This document shows positions 35,030 to 42,828 of a stretch of 64,000 nucleotides of DNA, in pieces (positions within the stretch are counted from its first letter, which is position 1; each line of letters starts with the position of its first letter). A program made the translations under genes and the position numbers. The notes under the pieces were generated by a model, which did no database searches, was not told where the DNA came from, and was given only the letters and a program-made list of their open reading frames with translations. The DNA comes from CAISIP01 sp031396205. Lineage in GTDB: Bacteria; Pseudomonadota; Gammaproteobacteria; Burkholderiales; Burkholderiaceae_C. The stretch lies in assembly GCA_031396205.1 (NCBI GenBank), contig JANNKH010000006.1, forward strand, positions 248,001 through 312,000, written 5' to 3'.

Positions 35030-35055
35030 TAGCACTCGATGGAGATGAGTGCTAG
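35029..35055. promoter_or_regulatory. CIRCE operator for HrcA
   Basis: TTAGCACTC, nine bases, GAGTGCTAG: the CIRCE inverted repeat with one mismatch in the last position. It is placed at the probable transcription start, so HrcA should repress groESL until heat shock. hrcA itself is not in the window. Confidence 0.93.
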
Positions 35056-35143
35056 CAACACCATCGACTCAAGTTATTGAGCACCAACTTTTGTGTTGCT
35101 GCTTTTTTGATGTCAACCCTGTTTCAAATCAAGGAGATCTTTT

Positions 35144-35437
35144 ATGAAACTTCGCCCCCTGCACGACCGTGTGATCGTCAAACGCGTGGAAAACGAAACC
35201 AAGACGGCGTCTGGCATCGTCATTCCTGATAGCGCGGCTGAAAAGCCGGATCAGGGAGAAGTACTGGCTGTTGGCCCAGGCAAGAAAAACGACAAGGGCG
35301 AGATCAGCGCCATGGCCGTCAAAGTCGGCGACCGCGTCCTGTTCGGCAAATACAGCGGCCAGACCGTCAAGGTCGACGGCGACGAACTGCTGGTGATGAA
35401 GGAAGACGACCTGTTCGCAGTCGTCGACGCCAAGTAA
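35144..35437 (+). CDS. groES: Co-chaperonin GroES
   Basis: 97-residue 10 kDa chaperonin that caps the GroEL ring. Shows LRPLHDRVIVKRVENETKTASGI (mobile loop), IPDSAAEKPDQGEVLAVGPG and ends VVDAK. RBS AAGGAGA before the ATG. First gene of groESL, with CIRCE and heat-shock promoter upstream; 44 bases separate it from groEL. Confidence 0.98.
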   Translation: MKLRPLHDRVIVKRVENETKTASGIVIPDSAAEKPDQGEVLAVGPGKKNDKGEISAMAVKVGDRVLFGKYSGQTVKVDGDELLVMKEDDLFAVVDAK

Positions 35438-35481
35438 TCCACCCAGCCCATCCACTCATTTACTAGATTCGGAGAAATACT

Positions 35482-37143
35482 ATGGCAGCAAAAGACGTCA
35501 TTTTCGGCGGCGAAGCCCGCGCACGCATGGTCGAGGGTGTGAACATCCTGGCCAACGCCGTCAAGGTAACCCTGGGCCCCAAAGGCCGTAACGTGGTGCT
35601 CGAGCGTTCGTTCGGCGCCCCCACCGTGACCAAGGACGGGGTGTCCGTGGCCAAGGAAATCGAACTCAAGGACAAGCTGCAGAACATGGGCGCGCAGATG
35701 GTCAAGGAAGTCGCTTCCAAGACCTCCGACATCGCTGGCGACGGCACCACCACGGCTACCGTGCTGGCCCAGAGCATCATCCGCGAAGGCATGAAGTATG
35801 TCGCGGCCGGCATGAACCCGATGGATCTGAAGCGCGGCATCGACAAGGCGGTCACCGCTCTGGTCGCCGAGCTGAAGAAAGCCTCGAAAGCCACCACCAC
35901 CTCCAAGGAAATCGCCCAGGTAGGCTCGATCTCGGCCAATGCCGACGAGACCATCGGCAAGATCATCGCTGACGCGATGGACAAGGTCGGCAAGGAAGGC
36001 GTGATTACCGTTGAAGACGGCAAGTCGCTCGAGTCCGAGCTCGAGGTCGTCGAAGGCATGCAATTCGACCGCGGCTACCTGTCGCCCTACTTCATCAACA
36101 ACCCTGAAAAACAGGCTGCGATGCTGGAGAACCCGTTCGTGCTGTTGTATGACAAGAAGATCAGCAACATCCGCGACCTGTTGCCCACGCTCGAGCAAGT
36201 GGCCAAGTCCGGCCGTCCGCTGCTGATCGTCTCCGAAGACGTCGAAGGCGAGGCCCTGGCAACACTGGTGGTCAACACCATCCGCGGCATCCTGAAGGTT
36301 GTGGCTGTCAAGGCGCCCGGTTTCGGCGATCGCCGCAAAGCCATGCTGGAAGACATCGCCATCCTGACCGGTGGCAAGGTCATTGCCGAAGAAGTCGGCC
36401 TGACGCTCGAAAAAGTCACGCTGGCTGACCTGGGTTCTGCCAAGCGCGTCGAAGTGAGCAAGGAAAACACCATCATCATCGATGGCGCCGGTGCCGCTGC
36501 CGACATCGAGGCGCGCGTCAAGCAGGTGCGTGTTCAGATCGAGGAGGCCACCTCCGACTACGACAAGGAAAAGCTCCAGGAGCGGGTTGCCAAACTCGCT
36601 GGTGGCGTGGCCCTGATCAAGGTTGGCGCTGCCACCGAAGTCGAGATGAAAGAGAAGAAGGCCCGCGTCGAGGACGCACTGCACGCAACCCGCGCTGCAG
36701 TCGAAGAAGGCATCGTGGCCGGTGGTGGCGTAGCGCTGCTGCGTGCCATGCAGTCCGCCGGCAAGATCAAGGGTGACAACTCGGACCAGGACGCCGGCAT
36801 CAAGCTGGTCCTGCGTGCGATCGAGTCGCCGCTGCGCGAGATTGTGTACAACGCTGGCGGCGAAGCCTCCGTCGTCGTCAATGCGGTGCTGGCTGGCAAG
36901 GGCAACTACGGCTTCAACGCCTCCAACGACACCTATGGCGACATGATCGAAATGGGTATCCTGGACCCGACCAAGGTGACCCGCACCGCGCTGCAGAACG
37001 CAGCCTCGGTCGCGTCGCTGATGCTGACCACCGAAGCCATGATCGCCGAGGCTCCTAAAGAAGAGTCCGGCGCTGGTGGCATGGGCGGCGGCATGGGCGG
37101 CGACATGGGTGGCATGGGCGGCATGGGCGGCATGGGCATGTAA
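35482..37143 (+). CDS. groEL: Chaperonin GroEL
   Basis: 553-residue 60 kDa chaperonin. It contains GPKGRNVVLE, GDGTTTATVLAQ (ATP site), and the conserved AAVEEGIVAGGGVALLR. The C-terminal tail is the usual GGM repeat (GGMGGGMGGDMGG and more). RBS GGAGA. Length and motifs are complete. Followed by a strong terminator. Confidence 0.98.
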   Translation: MAAKDVIFGGEARARMVEGVNILANAVKVTLGPKGRNVVLERSFGAPTVTKDGVSVAKEIELKDKLQNMGAQMVKEVASKTSDIAGDGTTTATVLAQSIIREGMKYVAAGMNPMDLKRGIDKAVTALVAELKKASKATTTSKEIAQVGSISANADETIGKIIADAMDKVGKEGVITVEDGKSLESELEVVEGMQFDRGYLSPYFINNPEKQAAMLENPFVLLYDKKISNIRDLLPTLEQVAKSGRPLLIVSEDVEGEALATLVVNTIRGILKVVAVKAPGFGDRRKAMLEDIAILTGGKVIAEEVGLTLEKVTLADLGSAKRVEVSKENTIIIDGAGAAADIEARVKQVRVQIEEATSDYDKEKLQERVAKLAGGVALIKVGAATEVEMKEKKARVEDALHATRAAVEEGIVAGGGVALLRAMQSAGKIKGDNSDQDAGIKLVLRAIESPLREIVYNAGGEASVVVNAVLAGKGNYGFNASNDTYGDMIEMGILDPTKVTRTALQNAASVASLMLTTEAMIAEAPKEESGAGGMGGGMGGDMGGMGGMGGMGM

Positions 37144-37243
37144 TCCGGCCCCTGGCCTTGAGGGCCGTCGGACACCGCGCCTTGCGGCCTGACAACCTTC
37201 AAGTCCCGTCGGGTCGCGTCGTCGCTGCCCGACCAGTAATCAG

Positions 37244-37279
37244 AAACCCCGCAGTGTGCGAACGCTGCGGGGTTTTTTT
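37244..37279 (+). terminator. Rho-independent terminator of groESL
   Basis: CCCCGCAG and CTGCGGGG pair over a 10-base loop, followed by seven T. It lies 100 bases after the groEL stop. Confidence 0.9.
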
Positions 37280-37356
37280 CTTGTGCGACGCAGCACCAGT
37301 CGACGAGGTAGCAGGGTTTGCCGGGCTTGGCGCGAACGGATGGGAATGAATGGTTC

Positions 37357-38028
37357 TCAGGCGGCAAGCGCGGCCGGCTGGGACAACACCTCATCATCGT
37401 TGGCCGCCACGACCTGCACATCGGTATGCACGACCTCGGTCATGAACCCGAGCAGCCGATTCTTGGTCGCCTGCCAGGCGTCCTTGGCGCCGGCCACATC
37501 CAGCGCCAGGATCTGGTGTGGCAATCCGCCGCCGCTGGCCAGCGGAACCCAGGCACCGCCCTCGAACACATCCTGGAATCCGAGGCTGCGGTAATTGCGG
37601 ATCAGCGCCGCGGAACGGGCACCGATCACCATCCAGCGCACCTGAGTAGCCAGGCAATATTGGTAGCTGGCCTTCATCAACAACAGCTTGACCATGTTGC
37701 TGGCACCCGCTACGACCGCCAGCCGCGATACCTGGGCCCGCAATCGGCTTGTCAACCAGCCCGGCAGGTACAGACTCGACTCCAGCGTGAGCGGGCCAAA
37801 ACCGCTTACCTGAATCCGGGCAGTCCCCACGCACTGGCCGCTGGATCGATCGCGGCACAACAGCACAACCGTGCCCTCCGCCGTGTCCAATTGCTCCATG
37901 TCGCCAAACCTGGGGCCGAGTTCCGGATCATGGTGCCCATAGGCAATGGCGCGCACCCTGCACGCATCGCGAAAATCCTGGTCGCTGTTGGCCAGCCGAA
38001 CCGCAAATCCCAGACTTGCCGTTTCCAT
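37357..38028 (-). CDS. FeeM-like N-acyl amino acid synthase / GNAT-fold acyltransferase
   Basis: 223 residues. The N-terminal block FAVRLANSDQDFRDACRVR and the middle AQVSRLAVVAGASNMVKLLL with LCRDRSSGQCVGTARI resemble the acyl-ACP-using GNAT subfamily of FeeM and LuxI-type synthases, in which a conserved (E/Q)xSRLaV strand is followed by a long helix. The likely reaction would be joining a fatty acyl chain to an amino acid amine; this is inferred from remote similarity. RBS AAAGGAA before ATG 38028. It stands alone, convergent with groEL, and has no evident export gene. Confidence 0.55.
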   Translation of the reverse strand: METASLGFAVRLANSDQDFRDACRVRAIAYGHHDPELGPRFGDMEQLDTAEGTVVLLCRDRSSGQCVGTARIQVSGFGPLTLESSLYLPGWLTSRLRAQVSRLAVVAGASNMVKLLLMKASYQYCLATQVRWMVIGARSAALIRNYRSLGFQDVFEGGAWVPLASGGGLPHQILALDVAGAKDAWQATKNRLLGFMTEVVHTDVQVVAANDDEVLSQPAALAA

Positions 38029-38293
38029 AAGTAGGATTCCTTTAAGGCGAAATAGTGAATGCCACCCCAGAATTGTCGCTCAGCGCATACCCGCCTCCAC
38101 ACTAGCATCGAGTTCACAAACCAATCAACTGAAAACCACACCATAAGCGCGACCGGCCGGTAGGACAGTCGGAAATTGGCCACAACCAGCGCCCGCCGAT
38201 TCGATGTCGCACCAGCAGGCATTCGATCGGGAGCGGCCAGACCAACACGTTGGCAGATGCATCCAGTAGCGCCGGCGCACAGCCTGCGCGACT

Positions 38294-38920
38294 TCAGGCC
38301 AGTGCGCGGGCCAGCTGCAGCGCAGCCTGCTGCGGCGATTCGAAATGCACGCCGCGCCATCCCCGGGCCTGTGCCACCGCCACATTGGCCGCCAGGTCGT
38401 CGATGAATACCGTTTGCGCCGGCTCCAGTGCATACCGCGCCTCCAACAACGCGTAAATGGCGGGATCAGGCTTGATGAGTTGCACATCGCCGGAAAAAAC
38501 ACCGCCATCGAACCAGCGCAAAAACGCATGGCGACGCTCCAGCACCCGGGCGAACGGAGCCGGCATATTGGACAGGTAGAACAGCCGAATCGCGCCCGAT
38601 CGTTCACGCCGTTCGCGCAACCGCGCCAGCAGGTCTACGGTATCGGGCATCGGCGCCAGCCGCTCTCCGATGCCCGACATGAAGGCCAACAAATCTGGCT
38701 GTGGCAGCGCCAGGCGCTGCGCGGTGCGCTCGACCACCAGCGGCAAGGGCAATGCGCCACGGTCGAACGCCTGCCAGTCATCATGGTGAAATATGTCCCG
38801 TGCCAACGCCTGCGCCGCATGCGGTGTTGGGGCCCGCTGCGCAAACCGTTCCGCAACCAGCAGGTCGGGACGCCAGCTGAACAGCACGGCGCCAAAATCA
38901 AACACGATATTGGTCGTCAT
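38294..38920 (-). CDS. HAD-superfamily hydrolase (HAD-IA, YihX-like)
   Basis: 208-residue phosphatase-like protein. Motif I is VFDFGAVLF (nucleophile Asp8), motif II YLSNMP, motif III Lys in IKPDPAIY, motif IV FIDD. E. coli YihX is an alpha-glucose-1-phosphate phosphatase; a sugar-phosphate substrate would suit the tal-pgi operon it ends. Its ATG overlaps the preceding YcaQ gene stop by 4 bases, so the genes are translationally coupled. Confidence 0.85.
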   Translation of the reverse strand: MTTNIVFDFGAVLFSWRPDLLVAERFAQRAPTPHAAQALARDIFHHDDWQAFDRGALPLPLVVERTAQRLALPQPDLLAFMSGIGERLAPMPDTVDLLARLRERRERSGAIRLFYLSNMPAPFARVLERRHAFLRWFDGGVFSGDVQLIKPDPAIYALLEARYALEPAQTVFIDDLAANVAVAQARGWRGVHFESPQQAALQLARALA

Positions 38921-40149
38921 GCAGGCTCCTGCAGGCACAGCCGCAGTGCGCGCCGAACGACCGGGGCGAGTGATGCCGGCGCAGTGCGCAGCAAACGCAC
39001 CCGCCCGGCGCCATGCCAGCGCGCACAGCGCACGAGCGCCCCCGCCAGCGCCGACACCAATGTGGCATCGGCCACCACGCCGGGTTCCAGAAACAGCACC
39101 TTGACCTCGAACACACCGTCTACCCGGTGGGCCTTGGCATCCAGCCTGCCGATCAAGGCGCCGCAATGGAGCAGCGGCAGCACGAAATAGCCGTGCCTGC
39201 GCTTTTCCGCCGGCGTGTAGCACTCGATGCGGTAGTCAAACCCGAACAAGGTCGATACGCGTTCGCGGTCCCACACGATCGGGTCGAAAGGCGACAGCAC
39301 CGTGGTGTGGACCGCCAGTAATCGGCCCCGCTGCGCCTGGCGCAGCAGCGACAGGTTGTCCACATGCACATACGCTGGCAATTCCCATCCGGCCACGGAT
39401 GTGCGCACCAGCAGCCCCTGGGCCACCAGGTCATCCAGATCGGTATCGCGCAGGCGCGGTTTGGTCCTGAAATAGTCGTTCACCCAGCGCGCCTGCGTGA
39501 TGCCCAGCGCCAGCACCGAGCGCTCGATGAATTCCCGGTGCACGACGGCGGGACCGGGCAGCGCCAGTTCCAGCACGCCCGGGTGCACGCGCTCGGCCAG
39601 GTCGTAGACACGCTGGAACCGGTCGCGAAGTGCCACCATCAGATCACCACGGGCGAACAAGGCTTCGAGCCAGGTTTTTTCATCCTTCCAGCCCCACCAG
39701 CCACCACTGCGCCCATCGATACGGGCAAAGTCGGCCGATCGCACCGGGCCATTGCTGCGCACATGGTCCAGCAGGCGCGCCAGATGGGCACGCTGCTGCG
39801 CGTCGGCACTGCGGCCCATCGCCAGCCCCCAATGCTTGCGCGTGTCCCGGTTGTGGCTGCGGTGCAGTGCAAGCTGATCGACCGGCACCAAACAGGCTTC
39901 ATGGGCCCAGCTTTCGAACACATGGCCGCGGACCAATGTGTCATCGAGCCATTGCATCGGGTAGGCACCCAGGCGCGAAAACAACACCAGGTACGGGCTG
40001 CGTGCCACCACATGAATGGTGTCGATCTGCAGCAACTGCATGCGTTCGATGCATCGGCGCACGGCCAGCGGCGTGGCCGCGCGCGGCGCGGGCCGCAGCA
40101 GCCCCTGGGCGGCCAGATGCAGATTGCGCGCCTGCTGGAGTGAAAGCAT
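38917..40149 (-). CDS. YcaQ-family DNA glycosylase (interstrand crosslink repair, AlkX/AlkZ-like)
   Basis: 410-residue HTH_42/winged-helix protein. Catalytic QxD motif is Gln41-Ile42-Asp43 in LLQIDTIHVVARSPYLVLFSR; AHEACLVPVDQ, FDPIVWDRERVSTLFGFDYRIE and KRRHGYFVLPLLH are family blocks. E. coli YcaQ excises bulky and crosslinked N7-guanine adducts. ATG 40149 chosen; the longer frame to 40350 overlaps pgi. It follows pgi by 19 bases and overlaps the HAD gene, so it sits inside a sugar-metabolism operon, which is unusual. Confidence 0.85.
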   Translation of the reverse strand: MLSLQQARNLHLAAQGLLRPAPRAATPLAVRRCIERMQLLQIDTIHVVARSPYLVLFSRLGAYPMQWLDDTLVRGHVFESWAHEACLVPVDQLALHRSHNRDTRKHWGLAMGRSADAQQRAHLARLLDHVRSNGPVRSADFARIDGRSGGWWGWKDEKTWLEALFARGDLMVALRDRFQRVYDLAERVHPGVLELALPGPAVVHREFIERSVLALGITQARWVNDYFRTKPRLRDTDLDDLVAQGLLVRTSVAGWELPAYVHVDNLSLLRQAQRGRLLAVHTTVLSPFDPIVWDRERVSTLFGFDYRIECYTPAEKRRHGYFVLPLLHCGALIGRLDAKAHRVDGVFEVKVLFLEPGVVADATLVSALAGALVRCARWHGAGRVRLLRTAPASLAPVVRRALRLCLQEPA

Positions 40150-40168
40150 GGGCGCGCGGCGTTGGCGG

Positions 40169-41740
40169 TCAGGTCGACGAAGTCGGCGTCGCGCGCAAAC
40201 GGCGCAGCAACCCGGCGCTGGAGCCATCCAGGCCGCTGGCATCGCCACTGTGCAGGCGCGGCGCAATCGCCTTGGCCAGCACCTTGCCCAGTTCCACACC
40301 CCACTGGTCAAAACTGTTGATGCCCCAGATAGCGCCGCTGACGAAGACACGATGCTCCTGCAACGCGATCAACGCGCCCAGACTGGCCGGGCTCAATACG
40401 TCCAGCAGCAAGAAGCTGCTGGGGCGATTGCCCGGAAAATCACGATGGCCGCCGGCGTCCGGCTGGCCAATCATCAATGCCTGCGCCTGCGCAAGCACAT
40501 TGGCCAGCAGCAGGTCGTGGTGCCCGTCCAGTGCATGTCGAGGGCTTTTCACCGCCACGAACTCGACCGGCACCACATCAGTACCCTGGTGCAGCATCTG
40601 GAAATACGCGTGTTGGCCATTGGTGCCCGGCTCACCCCACAACACCGGCGCTGTGGCGTAGGGCAATGGGTTGCCATGCCGATCCACCCGCTTGCCGTTG
40701 CTTTCCATTTCCAGTTGCTGCAGGTAGGCCGGCCAGCGCGCCAGCGCGCTGTGGTAGGGCGCAATGCTGCGGCTGGTATAGCCGTAGAAATTGCGATACC
40801 AGATGTCGATCAACGCCAGCCGTATCGGCAAATTGCGCTCCATCGGCGCCAGACGGAAATGCGCGTCCATCGCATGCGCACCGGCCAGGAAAGCGCGAAA
40901 GCCGTCGGCGCCAATCGCAATCGCGATTGGCAGGCCGATTGCGGACCAGACGGAATAGCGCCCGCCCACCCAGTCCCAGAACCCGAAGGTGGTGCTGATG
41001 CCAAATTGATTGGCCGCTGCGACGTTGGTCGTCAGCGCGCAAAAATGGCGCGCAATATCGGTGCCGCCCTGCCCCTCGAACCATTGCTTGGCCGACGCCG
41101 CATTGGTCATGGTCTCGATCGTCGTGAAGGTCTTGGAGGCGATCAGAAACAGCGTACTGGCACTTTGCAGGCGCTTGAGCGTCGCGTCGAGTTCGTGACC
41201 GTCGACGTTGGAAACAAAATGCAGCCGTTTGCCGGCCAGCGCGAAAGCGTCCAGCGCCCGCACCACCATCTGCGGCCCCAGGTCGGAGCCGCCAATGCCG
41301 ATGTTCACCACGTCGGTGATGGCCGGGTCAGCGCGGACCTGCTCGGCGTAGGCGAGCATGGCGTCGAGCGTTTCGTGGGCGGCGGCCAGGTCGGCATCCT
41401 GCGACGCGAAGCCGCTTGCGGGCCTGGGCGCACGCAACACCACATGCCGGACGGCGCGTTGTTCCGTATTGTTGATCGCCTCGCCCGCGAACATCGCGTC
41501 CCGATACTGCGCGACACCGCATTGATGTGCCAGCTGCAGCAGCAGCGACTCCGTATCACGGTCGAGCAGGTTTTTCGACATGTCCGCGAATACATGCGGC
41601 GCGTCCTGGCTCAATGCCTCAAAGCGTCCCGGGTCGTTTGCAAACGCCTGGCGCAGGTCAAAACCGGCGCCGCGGGTCGCATGGGCGGTACGCAGTGCAC
41701 TCCAGGCCGCGGTCTGGTCACAACGGGTGGTATCGATCAT
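40169..41740 (-). CDS. pgi: Glucose-6-phosphate isomerase
   Basis: 523-residue enzyme interconverting glucose-6-phosphate and fructose-6-phosphate. It has the IGIGGSDLGPQMVVRAL and FSNVDGHELDAT-like (FVSNVDGHELDATL) blocks, the SIS fold, LIASKTFTTIETMTNA, WVGGRYSVWSAIGLPIAI and FDQWGVELGK. ATG 41740, 22 bases after the tal stop; the upstream open frame has no homology. Second gene of tal-pgi-(YcaQ)-HAD. Confidence 0.97.
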   Translation of the reverse strand: MIDTTRCDQTAAWSALRTAHATRGAGFDLRQAFANDPGRFEALSQDAPHVFADMSKNLLDRDTESLLLQLAHQCGVAQYRDAMFAGEAINNTEQRAVRHVVLRAPRPASGFASQDADLAAAHETLDAMLAYAEQVRADPAITDVVNIGIGGSDLGPQMVVRALDAFALAGKRLHFVSNVDGHELDATLKRLQSASTLFLIASKTFTTIETMTNAASAKQWFEGQGGTDIARHFCALTTNVAAANQFGISTTFGFWDWVGGRYSVWSAIGLPIAIAIGADGFRAFLAGAHAMDAHFRLAPMERNLPIRLALIDIWYRNFYGYTSRSIAPYHSALARWPAYLQQLEMESNGKRVDRHGNPLPYATAPVLWGEPGTNGQHAYFQMLHQGTDVVPVEFVAVKSPRHALDGHHDLLLANVLAQAQALMIGQPDAGGHRDFPGNRPSSFLLLDVLSPASLGALIALQEHRVFVSGAIWGINSFDQWGVELGKVLAKAIAPRLHSGDASGLDGSSAGLLRRLRATPTSST

Positions 41741-41762
41741 GGCGTCGTCCTGTCGTGGCGGC

Positions 41763-42710
41763 CTAAGCCGCGAGCATGAGCTTTTCGAGTCTGATCGCAT
41801 CGGCGCAAAAGGCGCGAATACCCTCGGCGAGCTTTTCGGTAGCCATTGCATCCTCATTCAGCGCAAAGCGGAAACTGGCCTCGTCATGGTTGACCGCCGG
41901 CAGATCGAGGCCATGCGCGGCTTTCGGATCGAGCATGCGCGGCAATGCTGCATCCGACTGGGCCAACGTGGCCAGCAGGTCCGGGCTGATGGTGAGCAGG
42001 TCGCAACCCGCCAGCGCCTGGATCTGACCGACATTGCGAAAACTCGCGCCCATGATCTCGGTCTTGATGCCGAATTTCTTGTAGTGGTTGTAGATGTTGC
42101 GGACCGACTCCACGCCGGGATCCCTGGCACCGGCATGGTCGGCTTCGACCCAAGCTGCGCCGGCGGATTTCTTGTACCAGTCGTAGATGCGCCCGACGAA
42201 CGGCGAGATCAGCTGCACCTTCGCCTGGCCGCAGGCCACCGCCTGGCAGAACGAGAACAGCAGCGTGAGATTGGTGTGGATGCCCTGCTGCTGCAGCTTG
42301 GCCGCCGCCTGTATGCCCTCCCAGGTCGCGGCGACCTTGATCAGCACCCGGTCGACATGGACTCCTTCGCCCTGGTACAGATCGACGATGCGCTGCGCCC
42401 GGGTGAAGGTTGCGTTGGTGTCGAAGCTCAAGCGCGCGTCGACCTCGGTCGAAACCCGGCCCGGCACCACCGACAGGATCTCGCAACCGAAACGCACCAG
42501 CAGCCGGTCCATGACGGCGTCCAGCGGCTGCCCGCGGTACTTTGCAACTACTTCCTGCAACAAATGCCCGTAGTCGGGCATGCCCACCGCCTTGAGGATC
42601 AGCGACGGGTTGGTGGTGGCGTCCTGGGGTTTGAACTGCCCAAGTTGCTTGAAGTCGCCGGTATCGGCCACGACGGTGGTGAATTGTTTCAATGCGTCGA
42701 GCTGGTTCAT
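41763..42710 (-). CDS. tal: Transaldolase (TalB type)
   Basis: 315-residue pentose-phosphate enzyme. The Schiff-base lysine is Lys125 in VLIKVAATWEGIQAA; DATTNPSLILKA and SPFVGRIYDWYKK are signatures. First gene of a four-gene minus-strand operon. Divergent from zwf; the shared region holds an 8-base inverted repeat that may bind HexR. Confidence 0.97.
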   Translation of the reverse strand: MNQLDALKQFTTVVADTGDFKQLGQFKPQDATTNPSLILKAVGMPDYGHLLQEVVAKYRGQPLDAVMDRLLVRFGCEILSVVPGRVSTEVDARLSFDTNATFTRAQRIVDLYQGEGVHVDRVLIKVAATWEGIQAAAKLQQQGIHTNLTLLFSFCQAVACGQAKVQLISPFVGRIYDWYKKSAGAAWVEADHAGARDPGVESVRNIYNHYKKFGIKTEIMGASFRNVGQIQALAGCDLLTISPDLLATLAQSDAALPRMLDPKAAHGLDLPAVNHDEASFRFALNEDAMATEKLAEGIRAFCADAIRLEKLMLAA

Positions 42711-42788
42711 GGATGCTCCGAAAAATGCAAAAAAGGTTAGGCGCGCATGCAACATCGCCGCGCTGTTTGCTTGAATTATCGATGAAAC

Positions 42789-42823
42789 AAAGTTACAGTA
42801 TCAACGTCAATTTAAGTAACTTT
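42789..42823. promoter_or_regulatory. Inverted repeat in the tal-zwf divergent region
   Basis: AAAGTTAC and GTAACTTT form a perfect 8-base inverted repeat with a 19-base spacer, the right arm ending 5 bases before the zwf ATG. It could bind HexR, coded next to zwf. It does not match the gamma-proteobacterial HexR consensus closely, so the regulator is a guess. Confidence 0.4.
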
Positions 42824-42828
42824 TGAAC

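Larger units (their letters stand above)
34823..35143. other. Intergenic region upstream of groES
   Basis: 321 bases with no supported gene. The right half holds the heat-shock promoter, CIRCE element and groES leader; in the left half I see nothing. Confidence 0.6.

Noticed and set aside
35251..36684. 477-residue minus-strand frame opposite groEL
   Set aside because: Typical antisense frame of groESL created by codon bias; annotated in some genomes by mistake.
38029..38293. Small gene between the HAD and FeeM-like genes
   Set aside because: All frames are short or Cys/Arg-rich shadows without an RBS. I see only the FeeM-like gene's RBS and leader.
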